Origin: Tumebacillus lacus
Lineage (GTDB): Bacteria; Bacillota; Bacilli; Tumebacillales; Tumebacillaceae
Direction of reading: 5' to 3'
DNA: 64,000 bases
NCBI RefSeq assembly: GCF_026410385.1
Contig: NZ_JAPMLT010000001.1
Coordinates: 62,001 to 126,000, forward strand
Shown: positions 1-8,966 of the stretch, piece by piece
Layout of the letters: each line of letters starts with the position of its first letter
Numbering within the stretch: the stretch's first letter is position 1
The notes under the pieces: generated by a model
Told to the model about the DNA's origin: nothing
Databases searched by the model: none
Seen by the model: the letters and a program-made list of their open reading frames with translations, nothing else
Program-made: the position numbers and the translations under genes

Positions 1-228
1 TTGAAGAGCCGCATCCTCGGACGCGGATCGGAGACGGAGGAGACGTTCAACCTCCGCTTTGGCGCAGCAGCAGACGAGATGAAGTACATAAGCCAGTATG
101 ACTACGTGGTCGTCAACGACCAAGTGGAAACGGCCGTCGAAAAAGTTCGTGCGATCATGCAGGCAGAACTCTGCTCGGTCGCGCGTAACCTTGAATACTA
201 TAACAGCTTGATACAGGAGGGGAAGTAA
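1..228 (+). CDS. gmk: Guanylate kinase, C-terminal part (5' end outside window)
   Basis: Frame 1 is open from the window edge to a TAA at 226-228 and encodes the last 75 residues of a guanylate kinase, which phosphorylates GMP to GDP in nucleotide synthesis. The segment resembles the C-terminal third of the family: the lid-region arginines (RILGRGSETEE), the YDYVVVND strand, and a final helix of the type LxxxxAIMQAELC. The first codon, TTG, is internal rather than a start. rpoZ begins on the very next base, as in B. subtilis gmk-rpoZ, so the two are probably cotranscribed. Confidence 0.92.
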   Translation: MKSRILGRGSETEETFNLRFGAAADEMKYISQYDYVVVNDQVETAVEKVRAIMQAELCSVARNLEYYNSLIQEGK

Positions 229-435
229 ATGATCTATCCTTCCATCGATAAACTGATGAACAAGGCGGACAGCAAATACACGCTGGTCGTCGCGGCGTCC
301 AAACGCGCTCGCCGCATTCAGGATGGTGCAGAGAAACACGTAAATGTCCCGACCAACAAAAACGTCACCGTTGCGCTCAACGAGATCCACGAAGACAAAG
401 TTACCTTTGTGCGCACGAAAGAAGGCATCAAGTAG
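229..435 (+). CDS. rpoZ: DNA-directed RNA polymerase omega subunit
   Basis: A 68-residue protein of typical omega length for Firmicutes. Omega helps fold and assemble the beta' subunit. The N-terminal pattern MIYPSIDKLM, followed by SKYTLVVAASKRARRI, is the conserved core that contacts beta'. The ATG abuts the gmk stop codon, and the AGGAGGGGAAGTAA overlapping the end of gmk supplies the ribosome-binding site. A clear intrinsic terminator follows, so gmk-rpoZ probably forms the end of a transcription unit. Confidence 0.95.
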   Translation: MIYPSIDKLMNKADSKYTLVVAASKRARRIQDGAEKHVNVPTNKNVTVALNEIHEDKVTFVRTKEGIK

Positions 436-455
436 GCTGAGCATGATGTTGCAAA

Positions 456-485
456 GAAACAACCTCCCGGGGTTGTTTCTTTTTG
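456..485 (+). terminator. Intrinsic terminator after rpoZ
   Basis: A perfect 9-bp stem (GAAACAACC at 456-464 with GGTTGTTTC at 471-479) with a 6-base loop is followed by a T run. It separates gmk-rpoZ from coaBC. Confidence 0.85.
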
Positions 486-536
486 TACCAAGACAGAGCA
501 GGACCAGAGACAAGAGAAGGAGAGGAGACGGTAGCC

Positions 537-1763
537 ATGTTGCAGGGGAAAACGATCGTGCTCGGCGTCGCCGGCGGCATCGCCGCTTTTAAAGCGGCTT
601 CTCTCGCCAGCGCGCTGAGCAAAGCGGGAGCGGATGTGCATGTGATCATGACCGAATCCGCACAGAAGTTCATCACGCCGCTGACCTTTCAGAGCTTGAC
701 CAAGCACCCGGTGTTGACCGACATCTTTACCGAGCCGGACCCGGCCGAACTGGCGCATATCGCCTTGGCCGACAAAGCGGACCTGATCGTCGTCGCCCCC
801 ACCACCGCCAACGTGCTGGGCAAGGTCGCGCACGGCATCGCCGACGACATGCTGACGACGACGATCATGGCGACGCAAGCGCCGGTGCTGTTTGCGTTGG
901 CGATGAATGTGAACATGTTCAACAACGCCATCGTGCAGGACAACATCGCCTATTTGCAGGAAAAGGGATACCTCTTCGCCGAACCGGCCGAAGGGTACTT
1001 GGCATGCGGTTGGACGGGCAAGGGCCGCCTGATGGAACCGCCGGACATCGCAGCGTATATCGAGGACTATTTCCGAAAAAAAAGCCAGCCGAAAGTGCGC
1101 GACCTCGAAGGGGTGCGCGTGCTGATCACGGCGGGTCGCAACAACGAGCCCCTCGACCCGGTGCGTTTTATCACCAACCGTTCGACCGGACGCATGGGCT
1201 ATGCGCTGGCCGAAGCGGCTCTGGCGAGAGGGGCGGATGTGACGCTCGTCTCCGGTCCGTCCGGTCTCACGCCGCCGTCCGGCGTGCGCACGGTGCCGGT
1301 GGAGACGGGGCTTGAGATGTATGCGGGCGTGATGGAGCATCTGGACGCGCATGATGTGATCATCGGCGCTGCAGCCGTCGCCGACTACAGGCCGAAGGAG
1401 CGCAGCACGGCGAAGATCAAGAAAAAGGACGGCCCGCTGGTGATCGAGATGGTGCGCAACCCGGACATTTTGCTGGAGGTCGGTCAGCGCAAACGCGCCG
1501 ATCAAGTGCTGGTCGGTTTTGCCGCCGAGACAAACGATGTGCTGGAAAATGCGCGCGGCAAACTGCAGCGCAAAAAGGCCGATCTGTTTGTTGCCAACGA
1601 CGTCTCGCGGGAGGGGGCGGGCTTTGGTACGGATACGAACATCGTCACGCTGATCGACCGGGAGCGTGAGGTGGACCTGCCGCTGATGAGCAAGCGGGAC
1701 GTCGCCGACCGGGTGCTCGACCGGGTCTTGGAACTGCGGCTGGAAAGGCAAGACGTACGATGA
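537..1763 (+). CDS. coaBC: Bifunctional phosphopantothenoylcysteine decarboxylase/synthetase
   Basis: A 408-residue bifunctional enzyme of coenzyme A synthesis. The C-terminal CoaB domain joins cysteine to 4'-phosphopantothenate and the N-terminal flavoprotein CoaC domain decarboxylates the product. CoaC marks are the FMN-binding GVAGGIAAFK start, a histidine in ELAHIALA, the MNVNM form of the usual PxMNxxM motif, and the active-site cysteine in ACGWTGKGRL. CoaB marks are NRSTGRMG and AAVADYRP. The ATG at 537 was preferred over an upstream in-frame ATG at 483 because it follows an AGGAGAGGAG ribosome-binding site and gives the family N-terminus. priA overlaps its stop by 4 bases. Confidence 0.95.
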   Translation: MLQGKTIVLGVAGGIAAFKAASLASALSKAGADVHVIMTESAQKFITPLTFQSLTKHPVLTDIFTEPDPAELAHIALADKADLIVVAPTTANVLGKVAHGIADDMLTTTIMATQAPVLFALAMNVNMFNNAIVQDNIAYLQEKGYLFAEPAEGYLACGWTGKGRLMEPPDIAAYIEDYFRKKSQPKVRDLEGVRVLITAGRNNEPLDPVRFITNRSTGRMGYALAEAALARGADVTLVSGPSGLTPPSGVRTVPVETGLEMYAGVMEHLDAHDVIIGAAAVADYRPKERSTAKIKKKDGPLVIEMVRNPDILLEVGQRKRADQVLVGFAAETNDVLENARGKLQRKKADLFVANDVSREGAGFGTDTNIVTLIDREREVDLPLMSKRDVADRVLDRVLELRLERQDVR

Positions 1764-4261
1764 ACGGGACAGACCGGCAGATGGCGGCGCTTTGGGAGAC
1801 CGTTCGGAACAAGCGCTATGCCGAAGTGATCGTCGAAGTGCGCGCCGCTGAGGTCGACCGTCCGTTTCACTACGAAGTGCCGCCGAGTTGGGCACAGTGC
1901 GTGCATGTCGGCACTCGCGTTCTCGTCCCGTTCGGACCGCGCAAATTGGAGGGATACGTGGTCGGTTTTACCTCTGAGACGGACAAGCCGGAGAAGACCA
2001 AACCGCTGCTGGAAGTGCTCGACGACGAGCCGCCGCTGACCGAGGACTTGGTGGAACTGGCCTCGTGGCTGTCGGAACGCTACCTGTGCACGAAGGCGGC
2101 CGCTGTACAAGCTTTGCTCCCTAGTGGCATGCGAGCCAAGGCGACCACGTATCTAAAGATAAAAGACATCGAGGCGCTGAGCGCTTTTTTGCCTGGAACG
2201 CCTGAGATCGAGTTGCTCGATCTCTTGCAAAATTCGCCAAAGACGACCAAAGAGCAGATGCTCTCTTCGCGTCCGGAGTGGCGGCCGATGATCCGCAGTT
2301 TTGTGGAACAGGGCGTGCTGGAGGAGTTGTACGGGGTTAAGCAGGCGATTCAGGCCAAGATGATCACCTATCTGATCTGCCCGCTCAGTCAGGAGCAGTT
2401 GCAGGCGGCCCTCGAGGAGATCTCGCCACGGGCGAAAAAGCAAAAAGAATTGCTCGCCCATGTGTATGATCTCGGCGAGGCCGCGCCGATGAAGGACATT
2501 TTTGCTGAGACGGGCGCGAGTTCGGCGACGCTCAAGCCTTTGCTGGAAAAAGGCTGGGTAGTCAAAGAGGAGCGGGAAGTGCTGCGTGATCCATACGGCG
2601 TGCAGCACGGCGAGCGGCAGACGAAACTGCCGCTGACCGAGAGCCAGCAAAACGCCTATAACGAGATCCGTTCAGCGGTGGACAGCGATGCGCCGCGCAC
2701 GATCCTGTTGCAGGGCGTGACCGGCTCCGGCAAAACGGAAGTGTACCTGCAGGCGATCGCCGCCTGCGTCGAGTCGGGGAAACAAGCGGTGATGCTCGTC
2801 CCGGAGATCGCCTTGACGCCGCAGATGGTGGAACAATTTAAAAAGCGGTTTGGCGATATGGTCGCCGTCATGCACTCCCGGCTGTCGGCCGGGGAAAAAT
2901 TTGATGAATGGCGGCGCATCCGAGGCGGCGAGGTGGAGATCGTGGTCGGAGCCCGCTCGGCGATCTTTGCCCCGTTCCGCCGGATCGGGTTGATGATCAT
3001 TGACGAGGAGCACGAGACGTCCTACAAACAGGACGATCATCCGAAATACCTCGCCCGCGAAGTAGCGATGTACCGGGGCCGTCAACACGGCGCGACGGTC
3101 GTGCTCGGGTCGGCGACCCCGGCGTTGGAGACGCGATGGTGGGCGCACCAAGGACAGATCGGTCGGGTGGAGATGCCGGAGCGCGTCAGAGGGCAGAAAC
3201 TGCCGAAAGTGCGCGTGATCGACATGCGGCTCGAACTGCGTGAACGCAACCACTCGATGTTCTCCAAAGCGTTGAAAAAAGGCATCGAGGAGCGGCTGGA
3301 GCGAGGGGAGCAGATCATTTTGTTCCTCAACCGCCGCGGGTTTGCCACGTTTGTGCTCTGCCGCTCCTGCGGGTTTGTCGCCCGCTGCCCGGAGTGCGAG
3401 ATCCCGCTGACCTACCACAAAGCGCGGGGCTATGAGCAGTTGCGCTGCCACTATTGCGGCTATGCGGAGCGCAATCCGGAGCAGTGTCCCGACTGCCGCG
3501 GCGATCATGTGCGCCATTTCGGCACAGGCACGCAGCGCGTCGAAGAGGAACTCGGCCGCGTGTTCCCGGATGCGAAGGTGATCCGGATGGACGTCGACAC
3601 GACGACCGGAAAAGGGGCGCATGCCGAGTTGCTCCAGCGTTTCCGGCAAAAGGAAGCGCAGATCCTGCTCGGCACGCAGATGATCGCAAAGGGGCTGGAT
3701 TTCCCAGATGTGACGCTGGTCGGCGTCATCTCAGCGGAGTCTTCGCTGTATCTGCCTGATTTTCGGGCGGCGGAGCGAACGTTCCAACTGCTGACTCAGG
3801 TCGCGGGCCGCGCCGGACGGCACGAGCTGCCGGGCGAGGTGGTCGTGCAGTCGTACAACCCGGAACACTACGCGATCCAGTTTGCGAAAAAACAGGAGTA
3901 CGAAGCGTTTTTCCAACACGAGATCCGCGTTCGCCACGCGATGCACAATCCGCCGTTTCGCGAGTTGGCCGCCTTCACGTCGGTCAATGAAGATGAGGAC
4001 AAAGCGCTGGCGGTGGCACGTCGGGTCGAAGAGCGGATGCGCCGTGAGTTGAGCGGACGCGAAGAGGTGATCATCCTCGGCACGTCACCGGCCCCGCTCT
4101 CCCGGCTGCAGGGCAAGTACCGATTTAACGTCGTGATCAAATACGGGCGCTTCAAGACGGTGGGGGCGGAGGTGCGCACCGTCTATCAGGAGATGGCGCA
4201 GGAAGCCAAAAAGCTCGGCGGCTATCTGTCGATCGACGTCAACGCGCAGATGATCCTGTAA
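1760..4261 (+). CDS. priA: Primosomal replication restart helicase PriA
   Basis: An 833-residue superfamily 2 helicase that recognises stalled forks and reloads the replisome. The N-terminal DNA-binding region includes FHYEVP and GTRVLVPFG. The motor has Walker [12 protein letters not shown] and a DEEH box. Four CxxC pairs (CRSC, CPEC, CHYC, CPDC) form the two zinc sites inserted between the helicase lobes, followed by [13 protein letters not shown] and the QVAGRAGR motif VI. The ATG overlaps the coaBC stop as ATGA, indicating translational coupling. A later in-frame Met at codon 8 is a possible alternative start. Confidence 0.95.
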   Translation: MNGTDRQMAALWETVRNKRYAEVIVEVRAAEVDRPFHYEVPPSWAQCVHVGTRVLVPFGPRKLEGYVVGFTSETDKPEKTKPLLEVLDDEPPLTEDLVELASWLSERYLCTKAAAVQALLPSGMRAKATTYLKIKDIEALSAFLPGTPEIELLDLLQNSPKTTKEQMLSSRPEWRPMIRSFVEQGVLEELYGVKQAIQAKMITYLICPLSQEQLQAALEEISPRAKKQKELLAHVYDLGEAAPMKDIFAETGASSATLKPLLEKGWVVKEEREVLRDPYGVQHGERQTKLPLTESQQNAYNEIRSAVDSDAPRTILLQGVTGSGKTEVYLQAIAACVESGKQAVMLVPEIALTPQMVEQFKKRFGDMVAVMHSRLSAGEKFDEWRRIRGGEVEIVVGARSAIFAPFRRIGLMIIDEEHETSYKQDDHPKYLAREVAMYRGRQHGATVVLGSATPALETRWWAHQGQIGRVEMPERVRGQKLPKVRVIDMRLELRERNHSMFSKALKKGIEERLERGEQIILFLNRRGFATFVLCRSCGFVARCPECEIPLTYHKARGYEQLRCHYCGYAERNPEQCPDCRGDHVRHFGTGTQRVEEELGRVFPDAKVIRMDVDTTTGKGAHAELLQRFRQKEAQILLGTQMIAKGLDFPDVTLVGVISAESSLYLPDFRAAERTFQLLTQVAGRAGRHELPGEVVVQSYNPEHYAIQFAKKQEYEAFFQHEIRVRHAMHNPPFRELAAFTSVNEDEDKALAVARRVEERMRRELSGREEVIILGTSPAPLSRLQGKYRFNVVIKYGRFKTVGAEVRTVYQEMAQEAKKLGGYLSIDVNAQMIL

Positions 4262-4319
4262 TTTCCTTGGGAAGTTTGGTAAACTGAAAGTTGGAGTAAA
4301 AGAGGAGGGCTGTCACTGT

Positions 4320-4805
4320 ATGGCTGTCAAGATCATCAGAATGGAAGGCGATCCGGTTCTCCGGCAAGTGGCCAAACCGATCCCGGAAGTGACTTCGAAT
4401 ATACAAAAACTGCTGACCGATCTCGCGGACACGATGTATGACACCGGCAACGGTATCGGCCTTGCCGCGCCGCAGATCGGCATTTTGAAACGGGCGATCG
4501 TCGTCGATGTCGGCGAAGGTTTGATCGAACTGGTCAACCCGGAAGTGGTCGCGTCGGAAGGCGAGCAGATCGGCCCGGAAGGCTGTCTGTCGATCCCCGG
4601 CGTCTCGGGCGACGTGTTGCGCGCCAACCGCGTTACGGTCAAAGCGTTGAACCGTCACGGCGAGGAGTTTGAGATCACGGGTGAGGGCATGCTCGCCCGC
4701 TGCCTGCTGCATGAGATCGATCATCTGAACGGCATTCTGTTCACCGACCATGTCCGCCGCATGGCGACAGGAGCGGAACAGCGGCCTGGCAAACGGAAAA
4801 AGTAG
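4320..4805 (+). CDS. def: Peptide deformylase
   Basis: A 161-residue metalloenzyme that removes the formyl group from nascent protein N-termini. All three family motifs are present: [15 protein letters not shown] (metal-binding Cys) and HEIDHLNG (HExxH metal and catalytic residues). An AGAGGAGGG ribosome-binding site precedes the ATG. The next gene, fmt, adds the formyl group that this enzyme removes; the def-fmt pairing is conserved in bacteria. Confidence 0.95.
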   Translation: MAVKIIRMEGDPVLRQVAKPIPEVTSNIQKLLTDLADTMYDTGNGIGLAAPQIGILKRAIVVDVGEGLIELVNPEVVASEGEQIGPEGCLSIPGVSGDVLRANRVTVKALNRHGEEFEITGEGMLARCLLHEIDHLNGILFTDHVRRMATGAEQRPGKRKK

Positions 4806-4818
4806 GAGCGGATCTGAG

Positions 4819-5778
4819 ATGAAGATACTGTTTATGGGCACGCCCGATTTTGCGGTGCCGTGCTTGGACGCTTTGGTGGAAAATGGCTATGAGGTCGTGG
4901 GTGTCGTCACCCAGCCGGACCGCCCGAAAGGCCGCAAAGGAGAACTGGCGCCGCCCCCTGTCAAAGTGGCGGCCGAGCGACAGGGCCTGCGCGTGTTTCA
5001 GCCGGAAAAGGTGCGGGAAGCGGCTGTGCTCGACGAACTCGAGACGCTGCAGGCCGATCTGCTCGTCACCGCCGCGTACGGACAACTCCTGCCCAAGCGT
5101 CTGTTGGAGATGCCGCGCCTTGGCTCGATCAACGTGCATGCGTCGCTGCTCCCGCGCTGGCGGGGCGGTGCTCCGATCCATCGTTGCATCATCGAAGGCG
5201 ACAAAGAGTCGGGCGTCACGATCATGCGGATGGTACAGGCTCTCGACGCAGGCGATATGATCTCCAAGGTCGTCGTGCCGATCGAGGAGACCGATACCGT
5301 CTCCTCCCTGCACGACAAACTCTCTCCGGCCGGGGCGAAACTGCTGATCGAGACCCTGCCGCTGATCGAGAGCGGCACGCAGACCGAGACGCCGCAGGAT
5401 GAATCGCTCGTCACGTACTCGCCGAACATCAAGCGCGAGGACGAGCGGATCGACTGGAGCCGTGACTCCCGTTCCCTCTACAACCAAGTGCGGGGCCTTA
5501 ACGCTTGGCCGGTCGCCTTCACCACGTTGAATCATAAAGTGATGAAGATATGGCAAGCTAGGGTTAACGAGGAAGAAAGCGCTCCGAACGCAGAGCCGGG
5601 CACCGTCCTCAAGGCGGCCGACGGCGAGATCCTCGTGCAGTGTGGGCGCGGTACGCTGGCACTGGTCGAGATTCAACCGTCCGGCAAAAAGCGCATGATG
5701 GTCACCGACTACCTGCGCGGCGTAAAGATGGAGCCCGGCACTCGTTTCGGGGCGGAGGAGGATCAGCATATTGGCTAG
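4819..5778 (+). CDS. fmt: Methionyl-tRNA formyltransferase
   Basis: A 319-residue enzyme that formylates initiator Met-tRNA using 10-formyl-tetrahydrofolate. It shows the N-terminal MGTPDFAVP fold, the NVHASLLPRWRGGAPI catalytic segment with the conserved Asn and His, and a C-terminal OB-like tRNA-binding domain. The ATG at 4819 begins the family N-terminus MKILFMGTP; upstream in-frame codons run back into def and were rejected. It starts 13 bases after def and overlaps the rsmB start by 8 bases. Confidence 0.95.
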   Translation: MKILFMGTPDFAVPCLDALVENGYEVVGVVTQPDRPKGRKGELAPPPVKVAAERQGLRVFQPEKVREAAVLDELETLQADLLVTAAYGQLLPKRLLEMPRLGSINVHASLLPRWRGGAPIHRCIIEGDKESGVTIMRMVQALDAGDMISKVVVPIEETDTVSSLHDKLSPAGAKLLIETLPLIESGTQTETPQDESLVTYSPNIKREDERIDWSRDSRSLYNQVRGLNAWPVAFTTLNHKVMKIWQARVNEEESAPNAEPGTVLKAADGEILVQCGRGTLALVEIQPSGKKRMMVTDYLRGVKMEPGTRFGAEEDQHIG

Positions 5779-7114
5779 TACCGCGAGAGACATCGCCTTG
5801 GACGTACTGATCGCGATTGAAACGAGAGGGGCCTACAGCAACCTCGCGCTGACGGGCGCGTTGCGCGGGGCCCGGTTGGACGCACGGGACACGGGACTGG
5901 CGACCGAGTTGGTCTACGGCACGGTCGGTCGCTTGAACACGCTGGATTATTATCTCAAGCCGTCGCTGAAAACGCCGCTGGACCGATTGGAGCCGTGGGT
6001 GCGCAACTTGCTGCGCTTGACTGTCTATCAACTGTTCTATTTGGAGCGGATCCCGGCTTTTGCCGCGATCAACGAGGCGGTCGAGATCGCCAAGCGGCGC
6101 GGGGCCAAAGCCAGCGGCTTTGTCAACGGTGTCTTGCGCGCCACCCTGCGCAAAAAAGCGGAACTGCGGCTGCCTTCGAAGCAGAAAAACTGGCTCCGGC
6201 ACGTTTCTTTGCTGCACTCGCACCCTGAGTGGCTGGTGTCGGAGTGGGAGCAGGCTTTCGGTCGCGAACAGACGGAGGCGATGTGCGAAGCGAACAACCG
6301 CCGCCCGCCGCTCGTTCTGCGCGTCAACGCGCACCGCACGACGCGCGACGCGCTGCTCGCCGAACTGGAGGAGCAGGGCATCGCGGCAAGAGCCTCGCTC
6401 GTGTCACCGCAGGGTATCGTCCTCGAAGCAGGGCTAGATGTGACCAAACTGCCGGCGTTCCGCGACGGTCTGTGCACCGTGCAGGATGAGAGCTCGATGC
6501 TCGTCGCGCCGGCTCTTGCGCCGGAGCCAGGCATGCGCGTACTGGACTGCTGCGCCGCCCCGGGCGGCAAAACTACTCACCTCGCCGAGTTGATGAGGGA
6601 CGAAGGTGAACTGCTGGCGGTGGACATCCACCCGCACAAGATCGAGTTGATCGAAAATGTGGCGGGCCGTCTCGGCCTTTCGGTGATCCGCACTGAGGCG
6701 GGCGACATCCGCGACGTGGTCGGCGAGGCTGGAACGTTTGACCGCATCCTGCTCGATGCGCCGTGCAGTGGCCTTGGCGTCATTCGCCGCAAGCCGGACT
6801 TGAAGTGGAAGAAAGTCCCGGAGGATGTGACGGAGATCGTAGAGATCCAGCGGGACCTGCTGGAGATCGTTTCCAAGGCGCTTCGCCCGGGCGGGGTGCT
6901 CGTCTATTCGACGTGCACCGTAACTCACGAGGAGAACCTCGGCGTCGTCCGCGACTTTTTGGCGCGGCACCCCGAGTTTGCTCCCGATCCGATCCGACCG
7001 CATCTGCCGGAACTCGTGCAAGAAGCGGTGGTTGACGATGCGTTTGTGACATTGATGCCGCAGCAGTTTGACAGCGACGGATTTTTCATCGCGCGTTTGC
7101 GACGGCTTACATAG
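5771..7114 (+). CDS. rsmB: 16S rRNA (cytosine-C5-967) methyltransferase
   Basis: A 447-residue enzyme that methylates cytosine 967 (E. coli numbering) of 16S rRNA. The first about 150 residues are the NusB-like RNA-binding domain. The Rossmann methyltransferase follows, with CCAAPGGKTTHLAE for SAM binding, DAPCSGLG, and the catalytic cysteine in STCTV. The TTG start lies inside the end of fmt, with GGAGGAGGA as ribosome-binding site, so fmt-rsmB are translationally coupled. Confidence 0.93.
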   Translation: MASTARDIALDVLIAIETRGAYSNLALTGALRGARLDARDTGLATELVYGTVGRLNTLDYYLKPSLKTPLDRLEPWVRNLLRLTVYQLFYLERIPAFAAINEAVEIAKRRGAKASGFVNGVLRATLRKKAELRLPSKQKNWLRHVSLLHSHPEWLVSEWEQAFGREQTEAMCEANNRRPPLVLRVNAHRTTRDALLAELEEQGIAARASLVSPQGIVLEAGLDVTKLPAFRDGLCTVQDESSMLVAPALAPEPGMRVLDCCAAPGGKTTHLAELMRDEGELLAVDIHPHKIELIENVAGRLGLSVIRTEAGDIRDVVGEAGTFDRILLDAPCSGLGVIRRKPDLKWKKVPEDVTEIVEIQRDLLEIVSKALRPGGVLVYSTCTVTHEENLGVVRDFLARHPEFAPDPIRPHLPELVQEAVVDDAFVTLMPQQFDSDGFFIARLRRLT

Positions 7115-7131
7115 ACAGATCACGAGAGTAG

Positions 7132-8208
7132 GTGGACAACATCGAGACGATTCAACTGTTTGAAGAGAAAAAAATGATCCAACTGCTCGACATGTTGCCG
7201 GATGAACTCGACGAGTGGGTGCAAAGCCTTGGCCAGCCCCGCTTCCGAGCCAAACAGATCTTTACCTGGCTGCACAAAGATCGGGTCGACACGATCGACG
7301 CGATGACCAATCTGCCGCAGAAGTTTCGCGAGCAGCTCAAAGCGATCGCCACCGTCACCACGATGAAGGAAGTGACGCGCCAAGTATCGACCGACGGCAC
7401 CGTCAAATGGCTGTGGGAACTGTATGACGGCTCGACCATCGAGACGGTGTTGATGCGCCACGACTATGGCAACTCGGTTTGTGTCTCGACGCAGGTCGGC
7501 TGCCGGATGGGTTGCACGTTCTGCGCCTCGACGCTCGGCGGCCTTGTGCGCAACCTGTCGGCAGGTGAAGTGGTGGAGCAACTCTGGCACGTCCAGCGTT
7601 TCCTTGACGAATCGGACGAGCGCGTCTCCTCGTGCGTCTTGATGGGCTCGGGCGAGCCGATGGAAAACTACGACGCGGCGATGAAGTTTGTCGACATCAT
7701 CAACAACCCGGACGGTTTGCAGATCGGCGCGCGTCACATCACCATTTCCACATCGGGCCTCGTGCCGGCGATTCGCCGTCTCGCCGATGAAAAGCGCCAG
7801 ATCACGCTGGCGATCTCGCTGCACGCGACGCGCGACGAGATCCGCTCGGCCTTAATGCCGATCAACCGCCGTTGGGGGATCGACGAACTGCTCGATTCGT
7901 GCCATTACTATTTCAAACAGACCGGACGCCGGATCTCGTTTGAGTACGCTTTGGTCGGCGGTCAAAACGACGATCTCCAGCACGCGCGGGAACTGGCCGG
8001 GCTGCTCGGCAATCTGGACTGTCATGTCAATTTGATTCCGGTCAACTATGTGCCGGAGCGAAACTATACGAGAACTCCGAAAGATCAAATCCGTGCCTTT
8101 GTCAATGAACTGAATCGATTGGGAGTCAACGCGACGGTGCGCCGGGAAAAAGGGCATGACATTGCGGCGGCTTGCGGACAACTGCGGGCGGAGCAGGGGA
8201 GAATCTAG
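7132..8208 (+). CDS. rlmN: Dual-specificity 23S rRNA/tRNA (adenine-C2) methyltransferase
   Basis: A 358-residue radical-SAM enzyme that makes 2-methyladenosine at 23S A2503 and in some tRNAs. The CRMGCTFC motif supplies the three 4Fe-4S cysteines; GEPMENYD and the C-terminal CGQL cysteine segment (the methylated Cys, in AAACGQLR) are also present. The GTG start gives the usual family length. An ATG at 7174 is an alternative but has a poor ribosome-binding site. It lies between rsmB and the prpC-prkC pair, as in B. subtilis. Confidence 0.94.
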   Translation: MDNIETIQLFEEKKMIQLLDMLPDELDEWVQSLGQPRFRAKQIFTWLHKDRVDTIDAMTNLPQKFREQLKAIATVTTMKEVTRQVSTDGTVKWLWELYDGSTIETVLMRHDYGNSVCVSTQVGCRMGCTFCASTLGGLVRNLSAGEVVEQLWHVQRFLDESDERVSSCVLMGSGEPMENYDAAMKFVDIINNPDGLQIGARHITISTSGLVPAIRRLADEKRQITLAISLHATRDEIRSALMPINRRWGIDELLDSCHYYFKQTGRRISFEYALVGGQNDDLQHARELAGLLGNLDCHVNLIPVNYVPERNYTRTPKDQIRAFVNELNRLGVNATVRREKGHDIAAACGQLRAEQGRI

Positions 8209-8219
8209 AGGTGAGAGAG

Positions 8220-8966
8220 ATGCAATATGCGGCGAAGACCCACATTGGTCTGGTGCGGCAACTGAACGAGGACGGCTATGCGATCGAAGCGGATCTGCGG
8301 CCGTTCGGCGTTGCGGTTGTGGCGGACGGCATGGGGGGGCACCTTGCGGGTGAGGTGGCCAGTTCTCTGGCGGTGGAAACGTTCGTCGGTCATATCAAGG
8401 CGGCCGGCGCAACGGACGCGGACCCTTCCGACGAACTGATGGAAGGGATGCAGCGCGCCAACCGCGTGGTCTATGAACGCTCTTCTTCTTCGGATGGGTT
8501 GAGCGGCATGGGGACGACGCTAGTGGCGACGCTGTTCGATGAGAGCCAAGTGTTTCTCGGACACATCGGCGACAGTCGCGGCTACCTGTATCAAGCAGGC
8601 ATGCTGCGCCAGTTGACCGATGATCATACGCTCGTCAACGAGCTGTTTAAAAACGGGCAGATCACGGCGGAAGAGGCCAGCCACCACCCGCAGCGCAACA
8701 TCGTCACGCGGGCGGTCGGCACCGATGAGAAGGTGCAGGCCGATCTGATGCGCCTGCAGTGGTCGAAAGGCGACATCCTGCTGCTCTGCTCGGACGGGTT
8801 GACCAACATGGTGAAGCAGGACCAACTGGCGGAGATCCTCGCGGCGGACCTGCCGCTCGCAACCAAGGTGGACACGTTGATCGACAAGGCCTTGGCTGCC
8901 GGCGGGTATGACAACATCACCGTGGTGGCCGTACAAAATGAGTCGGAGCGAGGTGGTGCACGGTGA
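8220..8966 (+). CDS. prpC: PP2C-type serine/threonine protein phosphatase (Stp1/PrpC)
   Basis: A 248-residue metal-dependent phosphatase that reverses PrkC phosphorylation. The PP2C metal and substrate motifs are all visible: NEDGY, VADGMGGHLAGE, GHIGDSRGYL, SDGLT and GGYDNITVV. The ATG at 8220 follows an AGAGGTGA site placed just after the rlmN stop and yields the canonical MQYAAKTHIG N-terminus. The stop overlaps the prkC start as GTGA, so phosphatase and kinase are coupled, which is the standard arrangement for this signalling pair. Confidence 0.95.
   Translation: MQYAAKTHIGLVRQLNEDGYAIEADLRPFGVAVVADGMGGHLAGEVASSLAVETFVGHIKAAGATDADPSDELMEGMQRANRVVYERSSSSDGLSGMGTTLVATLFDESQVFLGHIGDSRGYLYQAGMLRQLTDDHTLVNELFKNGQITAEEASHHPQRNIVTRAVGTDEKVQADLMRLQWSKGDILLLCSDGLTNMVKQDQLAEILAADLPLATKVDTLIDKALAAGGYDNITVVAVQNESERGGAR

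Noticed and set aside
318-1895. Long open frame antisense to coaBC
   Set aside because: It is a by-product of the high third-position GC of coaBC; the plus-strand gene has all family motifs, and the antisense frame has no ribosome-binding site or recognisable domain.
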